Positions 1-8,936 of a DNA stretch of 46,141 bases are shown in pieces. The translations under genes and the position numbers were made by a program. A model generated the notes under the pieces. It was not told where the DNA came from. It saw only the letters and a program-made list of their open reading frames with translations, and made no database searches. Positions within the stretch are counted from its first letter, which is position 1; each line of letters opens with the position of its first letter. Source of the DNA: an uncultured Oscillospiraceae bacterium (GTDB taxonomy: Bacteria; Bacillota; Clostridia; Oscillospirales; Oscillospiraceae); assembly GCA_905234425.1 (NCBI GenBank), contig CAJOHR010000003.1, positions 1 through 46,141 on the forward strand. The letters run 5' to 3'.

Positions 1-585
<585 letters not shown>

Positions 586-591
586 GCGAAA

Positions 592-620
592 ATAATAAAA
601 AATCACCCCTTGAAATGCAA
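592..620 (-). promoter_or_regulatory. candidate sigma-A promoter of gdhA
   Basis: Reading the minus strand, a -35 box TTGCAT (620-615) and a -10 box TATTAT (597-592) are separated by 17 bases, inside an AT-rich tract about 155 bases upstream of the gdhA start. Between this site and the pheT terminator (621-699) I see nothing else. Confidence 0.6.
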
Positions 621-699
621 TTTTTCCGACATGGTAATGCATAATCTGCAATCAGATAATTCATTACACCCGTTTGGAGAAGAAATTGCGTCATCTTAC

Positions 700-729
700 A
701 AAAACCGCCGCCGGGATTCCGGCGGCGGT
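700..729 (-). terminator. intrinsic terminator after pheT
   Basis: A perfect 10-bp GC stem (705-714 with 719-728) with a GATT/AATC tetraloop is followed on the minus strand by TTTTT (704-700). It lies 12 bases past the pheT stop, so it ends the pheST transcript before gdhA. Confidence 0.93.
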
Positions 730-741
730 AAGACGGTATGA

Positions 742-3125
742 TCAGCGAAGCACGGCTCCCAGGCTGGATTCCAGACGCTCCAGGACGGCCTTCATGACGG
801 CCTCGGAATCGGCGTCGGTGAGGGTCCGGTCGTCGGCCCGGAGGATCAGGTTGAAGGCCAGGGACTTCTTGCCCTCGGGAATCCCCTTGCCCTTGTAGAG
901 GTCAAAGAGCTTCACGGACCGGAGGAGCTGCCCGCCGGCGGCCTGGATACAGCTCTCCACTTCAGCCACAGTCAGACGGTCGTCGCAAACCACGGCGATG
1001 TCCCGCTCCACTGCCGGGTATCTGGGCAGCGGATGATAGACGCTCTCGGGGGCCAGAAGCCCTAAGAGGGTGGTGAAGTTGATCTCGGCGCAGTAGATCT
1101 CCCCGTCCATGTCGTAGTTGGCGGCCACCAGGGGATGGACCTGCCCCATATAGCCCACGTCCACGCCGCCCACAGACAGCCTGGCGCAGCGGCCGGGATG
1201 GTAGGAGGGGTTGTCCGTGACGGCTGTGTAGGTCCTGGGCTCCACGTTGAGGGCCTTGAAAACGGTCTCCAGCTCGCCCTTCAGGGTGAAGAAGGTCTCG
1301 CCCGCTCCGTAGGTGCCCAGGGTCAGGATCACGTCCTCCTTCGGCAGGTCCTCACCCGCCAAAGGGAGATAGATCCTGGCCAGCTCATAGAGCTTGGCGG
1401 CTTTGTTCCGGTAGGCGTTGTTCCGGGACAGGGTCTCCAGCATGCAGGGAAGGGTCGTGGTGCGCATGATGGAGGTGTCCTCGCCCAGAGGATTGATGAT
1501 GGTGACGGTCTTCCGCAGAGGGCTGTCCTGAGGCAGCCGGATCATATCGAACATGGCAGGAGACCCGAAGGAATAGGTCAGGATCTCGCTGTAGCCCATG
1601 CCCCGGCAGACGGTGCCCGTCAAATTCCATTTCTTCTGGTCTTCGGTATAGCCGCCCTGGGCGGTGGCGCCCTGGAACATGGTCACGGGGATCCGGTCGT
1701 AGCCGTACATCCGGGCCACCTCCTCGGCCACGTCGGCCATATGGTGGATGTCTGTGCGCCACTCGGGTACATGGATCACGTCGCCCTCGATGACGAAGCC
1801 GAGGCGGCTCAGCAGAGCGATCATATCCTCCCGGCTGAGGTCCGTGCCAAGATGGCGGTTGATCCGATCGGGCTCAAAGGCCACATCCACCTGGGGCGGC
1901 ACGTAGTTCAGCACGTCGATGACCCCGTCCAGCACGTCGCCGGCGCCCAGCTGCTCCACCAGCTCGCAGGCCCGCTGAATGGCGGGATAGGTGGTCAGAG
2001 GGTTCAGGTTCTTCTCAAACTTGGAGGAGGCGTCGGTCCGCATACCCAGGGCGTTGGCCGTCTGGCGGATGCAGGTGCCGTCAAAGTTGGCGGACTCGAA
2101 CACCACCGTGGTGGTGGTATCCAGGATCTCGGAGTTGAGTCCGCCCATGATGCCAGCCAGACCGATGGCCCGGTCGCTGTCGGCGATGACCAGCATTTTG
2201 TCCGTCAGAACGTGTTCATTGCCGTCCAGGGTGGTCAGGTTCTCCCCTTCCTTTGCCCGGCGGACCACGATCTTCCCGGAGGAAACGTAGCGATAGTCAA
2301 AGGCGTGCATGGGCTGGCCGTACTCCAGCATGACGTAGTTGGTGATGTCCACGATGTTGTTGATGGGCCGGACGCCCAGGGCGTGGAGCCGCTGCCGGAG
2401 CCACTTGGGAGAGGGACCGATCTTCACGTTTTTCACCATGCGGGCCGTATAGCGGGCGCAGAGGTCCGCGTCGGGCACCTCCACCTCCAGGCAGTCGAAG
2501 ACGCTGCCCGCATCGGAACCCATCACCTCTGGCTCATGGAGGGTCAGAGGCGTTTCAAAGGTGGCCGCCGCCTCCCGGGCGATGCCGATAATGGAATAGC
2601 AGTCGGTGCGGTTGTTGGTGATCTCAAACTCCACCACGGAGTCGTCGGTGCCGATGACCTCGTTGATGTCCTGGCCCACGTACACGTCCGGCTCCTCCAG
2701 AATGAAGATGCCGTCCTCGATGGCATAGGGGAAGTCGTTTACGGTGAGGCCCAGCTCCTTGAGGGAGCAGAGCATGCCGCAGGAGGTCTCCCCCCGGAGC
2801 TTGCCCTTGGTGATGTGGACGCCGCCGGGCAGATAGGAATTATGCTTGGCCACGGGGCAAAGATCCCCCTGGCGGACGTTCTGGGCGCCGGTGACGATCT
2901 GGATGGGAGCCTCCTCCCCCACGTCCACCTGGCAGATCCACATGTGGTCGGAATTCTCATGGCGGCGGATCTCCAGAACCTTTCCCACCACCACGTTTTT
3001 GATGGATTCAGACAGACCTCCGTGGTCTCCACCTTGGTGCCGGACATGGTCATGGCAGCGTCGAACTCCTTGTCGGAGACGGTGACGGGGGTATACTCAT
3101 TGAGCCATTTTCTCGAAATATTCAT
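742..3125 (-). CDS. pheT: phenylalanine--tRNA ligase beta subunit, with an apparent frameshift near the N-terminus
   Basis: This is the beta subunit of the alpha2-beta2 PheRS that charges tRNA-Phe. The true start is ATG at 3125 (MNISRKWLNEYTPV), 14 bases after pheS. The first 36 codons (through GAG at 3018) are in one frame. From about 3015 the conserved sequence continues in another frame: LSESIKNVVVGKVLEIRRHE, then the EMAP/OB tRNA-binding region, the B3/B4 editing and B5 domains, and a C-terminal FDX-ACB domain ending GAVLR. Two bases (3017-3016) are left between the frames, so one base appears to be missing. Repaired, the protein would be about 794 residues, normal for the family. The intact reading frame alone (742-2994) could only start from GTG codons inside the OB domain. 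PheT is essential, so a sequencing error is the simplest explanation. Confidence 0.88.
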
Positions 3126-3139
3126 GCGTCCTTCCCTCC

Positions 3140-4183
3140 TTAAAACTGATTCAGGAACCGCACGTCGTTCTCGAAGATCAGACGCAGGTCATTGATGGCG
3201 AACCGGTTCATGGTCATGCGCTCCACGCCGCAGCCGAAGGCAAAGCCGGAATACTCGTCGGGGTCGATGCCGCATCCCTCCAGGACTGTGGGATGGACCA
3301 TGCCGGCGCCCAGGATCTCGATCCAGCCCTCGCCGTGGCAGGTGGGACAGGTCCGGCCGGACACCTCGCCGGCGCCCTCGCACTTGAAACAGCGCACATC
3401 CACCTCGCAGGAGGGCTCGGTGAAGGGGAAATGGTGGGGACGGAACCGGACCACGCTCTCCTCGCCGTAGAGCAGCTTCACCATCTGGGTCAGGCTGCCT
3501 TTCAGGTCCGCCATGGTGATGCCCTTGTCGATGACCAGGCCCTCCATCTGATGGAACATGGGGCTGTGGGTGGCGTCCACCTCGTCCTTCCGGTAGACGC
3601 GGCCGGGAGAGATGATGCGGATAGGGGGCTTTCTGTTCTCCATGACCCGGATCTGCATGGGAGAGGTCTGGGTCCGGAGCAGTACGTTGTCGTCCTCCGT
3701 AGTATAGAAGGTGTCCTGACGGTCCCGGGCAGGATGGCCCTCGGGAGTGTTGAGCCGGGTGAAGTTATAGCTCTCCAGCTCCACCTCCGGACCGTCCACC
3801 ACGTCAAAGCCCATGCCGATGAAGATCTCCTTCATCTCGTCGAGGACGATGGACATGGGGTGCTTGTGGCCCAGGGGGACCTCCGCTCCGGGCATGGTCA
3901 CGTCCAGGGCCTCAGACCGGAGCTTCAGGTCCAGGGCCATGGCGGAGAGCTTCTCCATCCGGCTCTCCAGCTCGGCTTCGATGCCGGCGCGGACGCTGTT
4001 GGCAAGCTGGCCCATGGCGGGACGCTCCTCCGGAGAGAGAGAGCCCATCTGCTTCAGCACTGCCGTCAGCTCGCCCTTCTTTCCCAGAAACCGGACCCGG
4101 AGGGCCTCCAGCTCTTCCGGCGCCGCGGCGGCCTCCAGGGCCTCCCGGGCCTTTTTCTGAATGGTTTCCAATTGCTGCTTCAT
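3140..4183 (-). CDS. pheS: phenylalanine--tRNA ligase alpha subunit
   Basis: This is the catalytic alpha subunit of PheRS, 347 residues, the usual bacterial length. It has an N-terminal coiled-coil arm (MKQQLETIQKKAREALEAAA). The class II core includes SPMFHQMEGLVIDKG (motif 2 region), the CxxC...CxxC segment typical of bacterial PheS, the EILGAGMVHP motif and GFAFGCGVERMTM (motif 3) near the C-terminus. ATG at 4183 is chosen because AGGAG lies 8 bases upstream. The TTG two codons further upstream (4189) would be only 2 bases from that site. The gene is first in pheST and is preceded by a T-box leader whose terminator ends just before the ribosome binding site. Confidence 0.96.
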   Translation of the reverse strand: MKQQLETIQKKAREALEAAAAPEELEALRVRFLGKKGELTAVLKQMGSLSPEERPAMGQLANSVRAGIEAELESRMEKLSAMALDLKLRSEALDVTMPGAEVPLGHKHPMSIVLDEMKEIFIGMGFDVVDGPEVELESYNFTRLNTPEGHPARDRQDTFYTTEDDNVLLRTQTSPMQIRVMENRKPPIRIISPGRVYRKDEVDATHSPMFHQMEGLVIDKGITMADLKGSLTQMVKLLYGEESVVRFRPHHFPFTEPSCEVDVRCFKCEGAGEVSGRTCPTCHGEGWIEILGAGMVHPTVLEGCGIDPDEYSGFAFGCGVERMTMNRFAINDLRLIFENDVRFLNQF

Positions 4184-4201
4184 GTTCAAAACTCCTTTAA
4201 T

Positions 4202-4233
4202 AAAAAAAGACCCCTCGTCCCGTCTGGGGACGA
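4202..4233 (-). terminator. regulated terminator of the pheS T-box leader
   Basis: The minus strand has a 7-bp stem TCGTCCC/GGGACGA (4233-4227 with 4221-4215), a 5-base loop, then AGGGGTC and seven T residues (4208-4202). It lies 18 bases before the pheS start, in the position expected for the terminator arm of a T-box. Confidence 0.9.
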
Positions 4234-4453
4234 AGGATAAAACCTCCGCGGTACCACCCGCAATTCACCTATAGTAAGGTGCGCTCGTCGTGGGTAACGG
4301 CACGACCCGTCCCATCCTACTTCCCAAAGGGTTCAGCGGGAGGCTCCAGGGAGAAGGCCCTTGATCCGGCGGAAGCGGTTTCCAGCAACCCGCTCTCTCT
4401 GTACCGCCTTTGAGGATTTCGGACAGCCCGTTCATCGCGTTCTTGCATATACA
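4202..4453 (-). ncRNA. T-box leader (tRNA-sensing riboswitch) of pheST
   Basis: The minus strand carries the hallmark T-box sequence GGGTGGTACCGCGG at 4259-4246, just upstream of the terminator. Further 5' are an AGAGAG tract (about 4392-4400), a GGTTGCTGGAAACC distal-loop motif, and a Stem I 3' side with the GAAC motif at 4334-4331. A 5-bp plus 4-bp base helix (ATCCT/AGGAT and GTCC/GGAC) can close Stem I. Uncharged tRNA pairing with the T-box bulge would favour read-through into pheS. The triplet after GAA reads CCC, followed by TTT; the specifier is therefore uncertain (see findings). Confidence 0.93.
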
Positions 4454-4459
4454 ATTGGC

Positions 4460-4488
4460 ATAATAGCACAGAAATCCCGCCTTTGCAA
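4460..4488 (-). promoter_or_regulatory. sigma-A promoter of the pheST T-box transcript
   Basis: On the minus strand, TTGCAA (4488-4483) and TATTAT (4465-4460) are separated by 17 bases. The predicted start, near 4453, is just 5' of T-box Stem I. Confidence 0.85.
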
Positions 4489-4495
4489 GAAAAAA

Positions 4496-4524
4496 TTGAC
4501 GCGCCATCAAAAATCGAATATAAT
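4496..4524 (+). promoter_or_regulatory. sigma-A promoter of the 4579-8364 operon
   Basis: TTGACG (4496-4501), a 17-base spacer and a perfect TATAAT (4519-4524) lie 54 bases upstream of the GTG start of the first gene. It is back to back with the pheS promoter; the two -35 boxes are only 7 bases apart. Confidence 0.88.
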
Positions 4525-4578
4525 ACACAAATACAATGGAACAGGACCTTGGATTTCTGTCCGAAATGGGGGATAGCC

Positions 4579-5103
4579 GTGTTTGAAGACGATCTTTTTG
4601 TAGAGGAAATGGTAGTCCGGCGAAAGAGTATTATCAATCTGCTGATCAGCGCCGCGGCGGTGCTGGCGGCGCTGGCCCTGCTGGCCCTGGTGTTTCTGGT
4701 GCTGCCGGGAATCATGCCCGCCATGCTGGTGATTCTGGGCTTTGGAGCCTACCTGGCCGTGAAGTTTCAGTATGTGGAATACGAGTACTCCTTCACCAAC
4801 GGGGATTTTGACGTGGACCGGATCCAGGCCAAGCGGAAACGGAAGCGCGTGCTGGAGATCAACCAGCAGCAGATCAAGGTCATGGCGCCCTACAAGGCGG
4901 AATACGAAAACGAAACCAAGGATTATCATGTAACCGAGGTCAAGGACTTCTCCGGGCACAAGAACGCCGCAGGCCGGTGGTTTTTCATCTATGAAAAGTC
5001 GGAGGGCGGCTGCGCCTTTGTGGTGATCCAGCCCTCGCCAAAGCTCCGGGAGGCCTTTTACAAGTATCTGCGGAAAAGCCGCATGAAGGGGATGGACGCA
5101 TGA
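4579..5103 (+). CDS. small membrane protein of unknown function (resembles DUF6106 proteins)
   Basis: A 174-residue protein starting at GTG 4579 (GTG TTT GAA GAC GAT), with GGGGG about 6 bases upstream. A longer frame upstream would begin before the promoter and is not credible. The protein begins MFEDDLFVEEMVVRRKS, followed by two closely spaced hydrophobic segments (about residues 19-65). The rest is a cytosolic basic domain containing RKRKRVLEINQQQIKVMAP. This layout recalls the clostridial DUF6106 family, but I assign that from memory only. No catalytic motif is visible. It is first in an operon with nnr, overlapping it by 4 bases, a lipoprotein gene and alr. Function unknown. Confidence 0.8.
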   Translation: MFEDDLFVEEMVVRRKSIINLLISAAAVLAALALLALVFLVLPGIMPAMLVILGFGAYLAVKFQYVEYEYSFTNGDFDVDRIQAKRKRKRVLEINQQQIKVMAPYKAEYENETKDYHVTEVKDFSGHKNAAGRWFFIYEKSEGGCAFVVIQPSPKLREAFYKYLRKSRMKGMDA

Positions 5104-6605
5104 GATTTGCCGGAAGCGAGAGCATGCGGGAGATGGACCGGATCACCATCGAGGACCTTGGAGTTCCCGGCGAAACCCTCATGCTGCGGGCTGCCCGGGG
5201 TCTGGCGGCGGAAGCCATGCGCATGGTATCCCGGGAGGATGGCCCGATCCTGATCCTATGCGGCAGCGGCAACAACGGCGGTGACGGCATCGGCGCCGCC
5301 GCCGCGCTGCTGGAGGCGGGCTATACCGTCGCCTGCTGTATGGTGGGCGACAAGAATAAGCTCTCCCGGGACAGCCGTGCCATGGAGGAGCTTCTACAAA
5401 AGGCCGGGGGAGCTCTTTCAGATTATGTAAACCTAGAGATTCTAGAAAAGCCCTGGTCTCTGGTGATCGACGCCCTGTTCGGCACGGGTCTCAGCCGTCC
5501 CATCAGCGGGAAATACGCGGAGCTCATTGAGGCGGTCAACGCGAAGGACATTCCCGTTCTGGCCTGCGATATCCCCAGCGGCATCAGCGCCGACACGGGG
5601 GAGATTCTGGGCTGCGCCATGGCGGCGGATACTACTGTCACCTTCAACCTTCCGAAGACAGGCCAGCTTCTGCCGCCTGGTACGGAATACACGGGCCGGC
5701 TGGTGGTCCACGACATCGGAATTTCCTATGATGCCGTGGAACAGGTTCCTTACGACGGAGAGTATGTGACGGACGGCATGGTGAAATCCTGGCTGCCCAA
5801 GCGGAAGCGGGAGAGCCATAAGGGCGACTACGGAAAGCTGCTTCTGCTCTGCGGCTCCACCGGCTTCACCGGTGCGGCGGCTTTGGCCGCTAAGGCTGCT
5901 CTGCGGACCGGCGCGGGCCTGGTCTATTTAGGCGTTCCCGAGACCATCTACCCCATCCTGGCCGGGAAGCTGAACGAGCCGGTGGTGTTTCCTCTGCCCG
6001 CCAGCGGCAACGGGCGCTTTTCCCGCTCCGGGCTGCCCGATATTCTCGACCGGCTGCCGGATATGGACGCCTGCCTGATCGGCCCCGGCATCGGCGTAGG
6101 CTATGACACCGAGGCTCTCGTTTGGGAGATCCTGGAGCACGCATCCTGTCCCGTGGTACTGGACGCCGATGGCATAAACGTCCTTGCCGGGCATATAGAT
6201 AGACTGGACAAGGCCTCCTGCCCTCTGGTGCTGACGCCCCATGACGGGGAGCTGCGCCGGTTGGGCGGCAGCATGGAGCTTGACAGGCTGACGGGCGCCA
6301 GGGACATGGCGGAGCGGACCGGGGCTGTGGTGGTCCGAAAGGGCTACCGTACGGTGACGGCGTCTCCCGACGGATCATGTTATGTAAACTCCACCGGCAA
6401 TGCCGGCATGGCCACAGGCGGCAGCGGCGACGTGCTCGCCGGAATTCTGACCTGTCTGCTGGGTCAGGGCATGGAGCCGGTGAGGGCTGCCGCTGCGGCG
6501 GTCTGGCTTCACGGCGCTGCAGGGGATCTCTGCGCCGCCCGGTTGGGTCAGAGGAGCATGCTGCCCTCGGATATGATCGAGGCCCTGTCCGAAATCCTGA
6601 GATGA
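5100..6605 (+). CDS. nnr: bifunctional NAD(P)H-hydrate epimerase / ADP-dependent NAD(P)H-hydrate dehydratase
   Basis: This enzyme repairs damaged NAD(P)HX. The N-terminal YjeF-type half epimerises the hydrate and the C-terminal carbohydrate-kinase-like half dehydrates it with ADP. The 501-residue length matches the bacterial fusion. The N-terminal half shows GSGNNGGDG at about 55-63 and ACDIPSGISADTG around 156-168. The C-terminal half shows HKGDYGKLLLLCGS, LIGPGIGVG, VLDADGINVL and the dinucleotide/ADP motif TGGSGDVLAG near 440. ATG at 5100 overlaps the stop of the upstream gene (ATGA), which indicates translational coupling. A lipoprotein gene follows after 15 bases. Confidence 0.95.
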   Translation: MRFAGSESMREMDRITIEDLGVPGETLMLRAARGLAAEAMRMVSREDGPILILCGSGNNGGDGIGAAAALLEAGYTVACCMVGDKNKLSRDSRAMEELLQKAGGALSDYVNLEILEKPWSLVIDALFGTGLSRPISGKYAELIEAVNAKDIPVLACDIPSGISADTGEILGCAMAADTTVTFNLPKTGQLLPPGTEYTGRLVVHDIGISYDAVEQVPYDGEYVTDGMVKSWLPKRKRESHKGDYGKLLLLCGSTGFTGAAALAAKAALRTGAGLVYLGVPETIYPILAGKLNEPVVFPLPASGNGRFSRSGLPDILDRLPDMDACLIGPGIGVGYDTEALVWEILEHASCPVVLDADGINVLAGHIDRLDKASCPLVLTPHDGELRRLGGSMELDRLTGARDMAERTGAVVVRKGYRTVTASPDGSCYVNSTGNAGMATGGSGDVLAGILTCLLGQGMEPVRAAAAAVWLHGAAGDLCAARLGQRSMLPSDMIEALSEILR

Positions 6606-6620
6606 TCGGAGGACACCAAT

Positions 6621-7253
6621 GTGCGGCTGCGGACTGCCGTACCAATGACTTTATTGTTGCTGCTCCTGCTTTGCGCCTGCGGAGCGGCGAAGGAATCGGC
6701 GCAGACGCCCATCCGGTTCCGCACCGGATTAATGGAGGCCGGAGCCTGTGGCTTTTCCCTCTCCCTCCGGGCGGACTACGGTGACTATGTCCGGGATTTC
6801 AAGCTGAATTGTGAAAGCACGCCGGGCGGCAAAACCATGCTGACGGTAGTAGAGCCTGAGATTGCCGGCGGGATCACCGCATCCGTAGAGGGCGGGGACG
6901 CTCACGTCTCCTACGACGATACCATTCTGGCGGTGGAGGACTTCTCCTCCCGGCCCATTTCCCCCATGGCCGCGCCCTATCTCCTGACCTCGGCCTGGAG
7001 CGAGGGGTACATTGATTCCGTGGGGATGGACGGGGAAAACGAGGAAGTCCACTATCTTCTGGGCTACGGCGGAAAAGAGCTGGAAATCATCACCTGGTTC
7101 TCAGGGGAGCTTCCCCTTCGTGCGGAAATCACCGACGGGACCAATACGCTGATCTCCTGCGAGATCTCAAATTTTACCAAAGAAGGCGGAACAAATGAAC
7201 AAGCTGCTGAAACGGACCTGGGCGGAAATCAATCTGGACTGCCTGGGACATAA
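6621..7253 (+). CDS. hypothetical lipoprotein
   Basis: A 210-residue predicted lipoprotein. The signal peptide has seven leucines (residues 11-17) and a lipobox LCAC with the lipid-modified cysteine at 20. The mature part looks like a beta-rich extracytoplasmic domain and matches no family that I recognise. The start is GTG 6621, with GGAGG 8 bases upstream; the nearby ATG at 6619 is in another frame. Its 3' end overlaps the alr start by 59 bases (7195-7253), an unusually long overlap for this window, and the last 20 residues are therefore read over alr. Its role is unknown; the place between nnr and alr is the only clue. Confidence 0.82.
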   Translation: MRLRTAVPMTLLLLLLLCACGAAKESAQTPIRFRTGLMEAGACGFSLSLRADYGDYVRDFKLNCESTPGGKTMLTVVEPEIAGGITASVEGGDAHVSYDDTILAVEDFSSRPISPMAAPYLLTSAWSEGYIDSVGMDGENEEVHYLLGYGGKELEIITWFSGELPLRAEITDGTNTLISCEISNFTKEGGTNEQAAETDLGGNQSGLPGT

Positions 7254-8364
7254 CGTAAAAACCCTGCGCAGCGGACTGCCCGCATCCACCCGGTTTCTGG
7301 GGGTCGTGAAGGCCGACGCCTACGGTCACGGCGCGGTTCCCATAGCAAAGGAGCTGGAAGCCCTGGCCGCGGACTATCTGGCGGTGTCCAACCTGGAGGA
7401 GGCCATGCAGCTCCGGCAGGGAGACGTCAAGCTGCCCATTCTGATTCTGGGCTATACGCCCCCGGAGCTGGCCCCCGAGGAGGCGGCTCTGGGCGTGACC
7501 CAGGAGGTTCACTGTCTTTCCTATGGACAGGCACTTTCGGAGGCTCTGCCCGAAAACACCTCCCTGAAGGTCCACGTGAAGCTGGACACGGGCATGAGCC
7601 GCCTGGGCTTCTTCGCCTACGACCGGCCGGAGACGCCCAAGGAGATCGCCGCTTTGGCTGCTCTGCCAAACCTGACGATTGAAGGCGCCTTTATGCACTT
7701 CGCTGTTTCGGACACCCCCGACGAGGAAGCCTATACCAGACTCCAGCACCGGCGGTTTATGGAGACCCTGGAGGCCATGGCTTCCCTGGGCGTCCGCCCG
7801 GAAATCTTACACTGTGCCAACAGCGGCGCCGTCATCGCCTATCCCGAATTCGCCCACGACATGGTCCGTCCCGGCATCGCCACATACGGTCTGGACCCCA
7901 GCCCCGAGCTCCGGGGCGCAGCGGATTTGAAACCGCTCATGTCCCTGAAAACCACCATCGCCGCCATCCGCCCCTTTGACCCGGGAATCACGGTCAGCTA
8001 CGGGCGTACATACAAAACCCAGGCGCCTGCCCGGATCGCCGTCTGCCCCGTGGGCTATGCCGACGGATTGCCGCGGCGGCTCAGCGGACAGGTGGACTTC
8101 CTGCTCCACGGTCAGCGGGTCCCCCAGGTGGGCCGAATCTGCATGGACATGTGCATGGTTGACATAACTTCCGTCCCCGACGCAAAGCCGGGCGATACGG
8201 TCACCCTGGTAGGCCGGGACGGCGACCGGGAGATCACCTGGGACAACTGGGCCGATCAGCTTGGAACCATCTCCTATGAGCTGGTATGCGGCATCAACAA
8301 GCGTGTGCCGAGGTTGTACTATAAGGGCGGCAGCATGGTGGAAACGCTGCAATATATTGTCTAA
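7195..8364 (+). CDS. alr: alanine racemase
   Basis: A PLP enzyme that makes D-alanine for peptidoglycan. The 389-residue length is typical. The PLP-binding lysine is K39 in VVKADAYGHG; the opposing catalytic tyrosine is expected at Y288 in VGYADGLPR. KLDTGMSRLGF (130-140) and the C-terminal beta domain with GRICMDMCMVDIT are also present. ATG at 7195 (MNKLLKRTWAEINL) fits the conserved N-terminus. It is the last gene of the operon that starts at 4579 and is followed 9 bases later by a strong hairpin. Confidence 0.97.
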   Translation: MNKLLKRTWAEINLDCLGHNVKTLRSGLPASTRFLGVVKADAYGHGAVPIAKELEALAADYLAVSNLEEAMQLRQGDVKLPILILGYTPPELAPEEAALGVTQEVHCLSYGQALSEALPENTSLKVHVKLDTGMSRLGFFAYDRPETPKEIAALAALPNLTIEGAFMHFAVSDTPDEEAYTRLQHRRFMETLEAMASLGVRPEILHCANSGAVIAYPEFAHDMVRPGIATYGLDPSPELRGAADLKPLMSLKTTIAAIRPFDPGITVSYGRTYKTQAPARIAVCPVGYADGLPRRLSGQVDFLLHGQRVPQVGRICMDMCMVDITSVPDAKPGDTVTLVGRDGDREITWDNWADQLGTISYELVCGINKRVPRLYYKGGSMVETLQYIV

Positions 8365-8373
8365 CGGGCAAAT

Positions 8374-8413
8374 AACGCCCGCTGCGTCCTTCGTTGGGAT
8401 CGCAGCGGGCGTT
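8374..8413 (+). terminator. hairpin between convergent alr and a lipoprotein gene
   Basis: A perfect 13-bp stem (8374-8386 with 8401-8413) with a 14-base loop lies between alr (plus) and the gene ending at 8425 (minus). No long T run follows on either strand (plus: TTCTCC; minus: TTATTT), so it may act as a weak bidirectional terminator. Confidence 0.75.
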
Positions 8414-8424
8414 CTCCTGTTCCA

Positions 8425-8805
8425 TTATTCTCTGGTAAGGATCACGGTTTCTCCGTCAAAATCAAAGGTCAGGGAGCCGTCGGCAAAGGTACCTTCAATG
8501 GTGTCGTCGCTGGCGTTGTCAAACAGGGTGACGGTCTCACCCTCCGATTTCCACTTAAGCGACTCTGCCTCTCCGTCGGTGGTCCACACCGCAGAGCCGT
8601 CATCCTTCAGCTCCACCATCATGGACTCCTTGGCCTCTTCCAGCTCCATATCCAGCATAGAAGCGTATTCCTCCACGCTGAATGTGGAAAGCTGGCTCAG
8701 CTTGTAGACGCCCACATAGTCCTTGTTCACGCTGGCTCCGCCGCACCCAGCCAGCAGGCCCAGCAGCAGCATGGCCGCAAGGATCATGGATAGGATACGT
8801 TTCAT
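8425..8805 (-). CDS. small hypothetical lipoprotein
   Basis: A 126-residue predicted lipoprotein. Signal peptide MKRILSMILAAMLLLGLLAG ends in an LAGC lipobox (cysteine 21). The mature protein is acidic, with a short alpha region (VEEYASMLDMELEEAKES), then a beta-rich end (GSAVWTTDGEAESLKWKSEG, GTFADGSLTFDFDGE). That pattern is common in small clostridial lipoproteins with a lipocalin-like or DUF4923-like look. I cannot assign a family. GGAGG precedes the ATG by 8 bases and a promoter lies at 8862-8890, so it is probably monocistronic. Confidence 0.85.
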   Translation of the reverse strand: MKRILSMILAAMLLLGLLAGCGGASVNKDYVGVYKLSQLSTFSVEEYASMLDMELEEAKESMMVELKDDGSAVWTTDGEAESLKWKSEGETVTLFDNASDDTIEGTFADGSLTFDFDGETVILTRE

Positions 8806-8861
8806 TTTGTTTTCCCTCCTGTTTCCTCATGTTTTCGGGGTTTGAACAAACTCCCCATTTC

Positions 8862-8890
8862 ATTGTACCACATCCACACATCGGTGTAAA
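8862..8890 (-). promoter_or_regulatory. candidate sigma-A promoter of the small lipoprotein gene
   Basis: On the minus strand, TTTACA (8890-8885), 17 bases, then TACAAT (8867-8862), about 57 bases before the ATG at 8805. Confidence 0.6.
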
Positions 8891-8936
8891 TGCTTAACAG
8901 GTAAGAAAACAGCGTTTGTAGGTTTACATAACAAAA

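Noticed and set aside
2990..3010. Programmed -1 frameshift in pheT at CAAAAAC
   Set aside because: The heptamer lacks six A residues and is out of phase with the upstream frame; there is no strong downstream structure I can see. A missing base is simpler.
1135..3195. Plus-strand open frame of 686 codons opposite pheT
   Set aside because: It is antisense to conserved pheT and pheS sequence, low in complexity with many His, Gly and Val, and arises from GC-rich codon bias.
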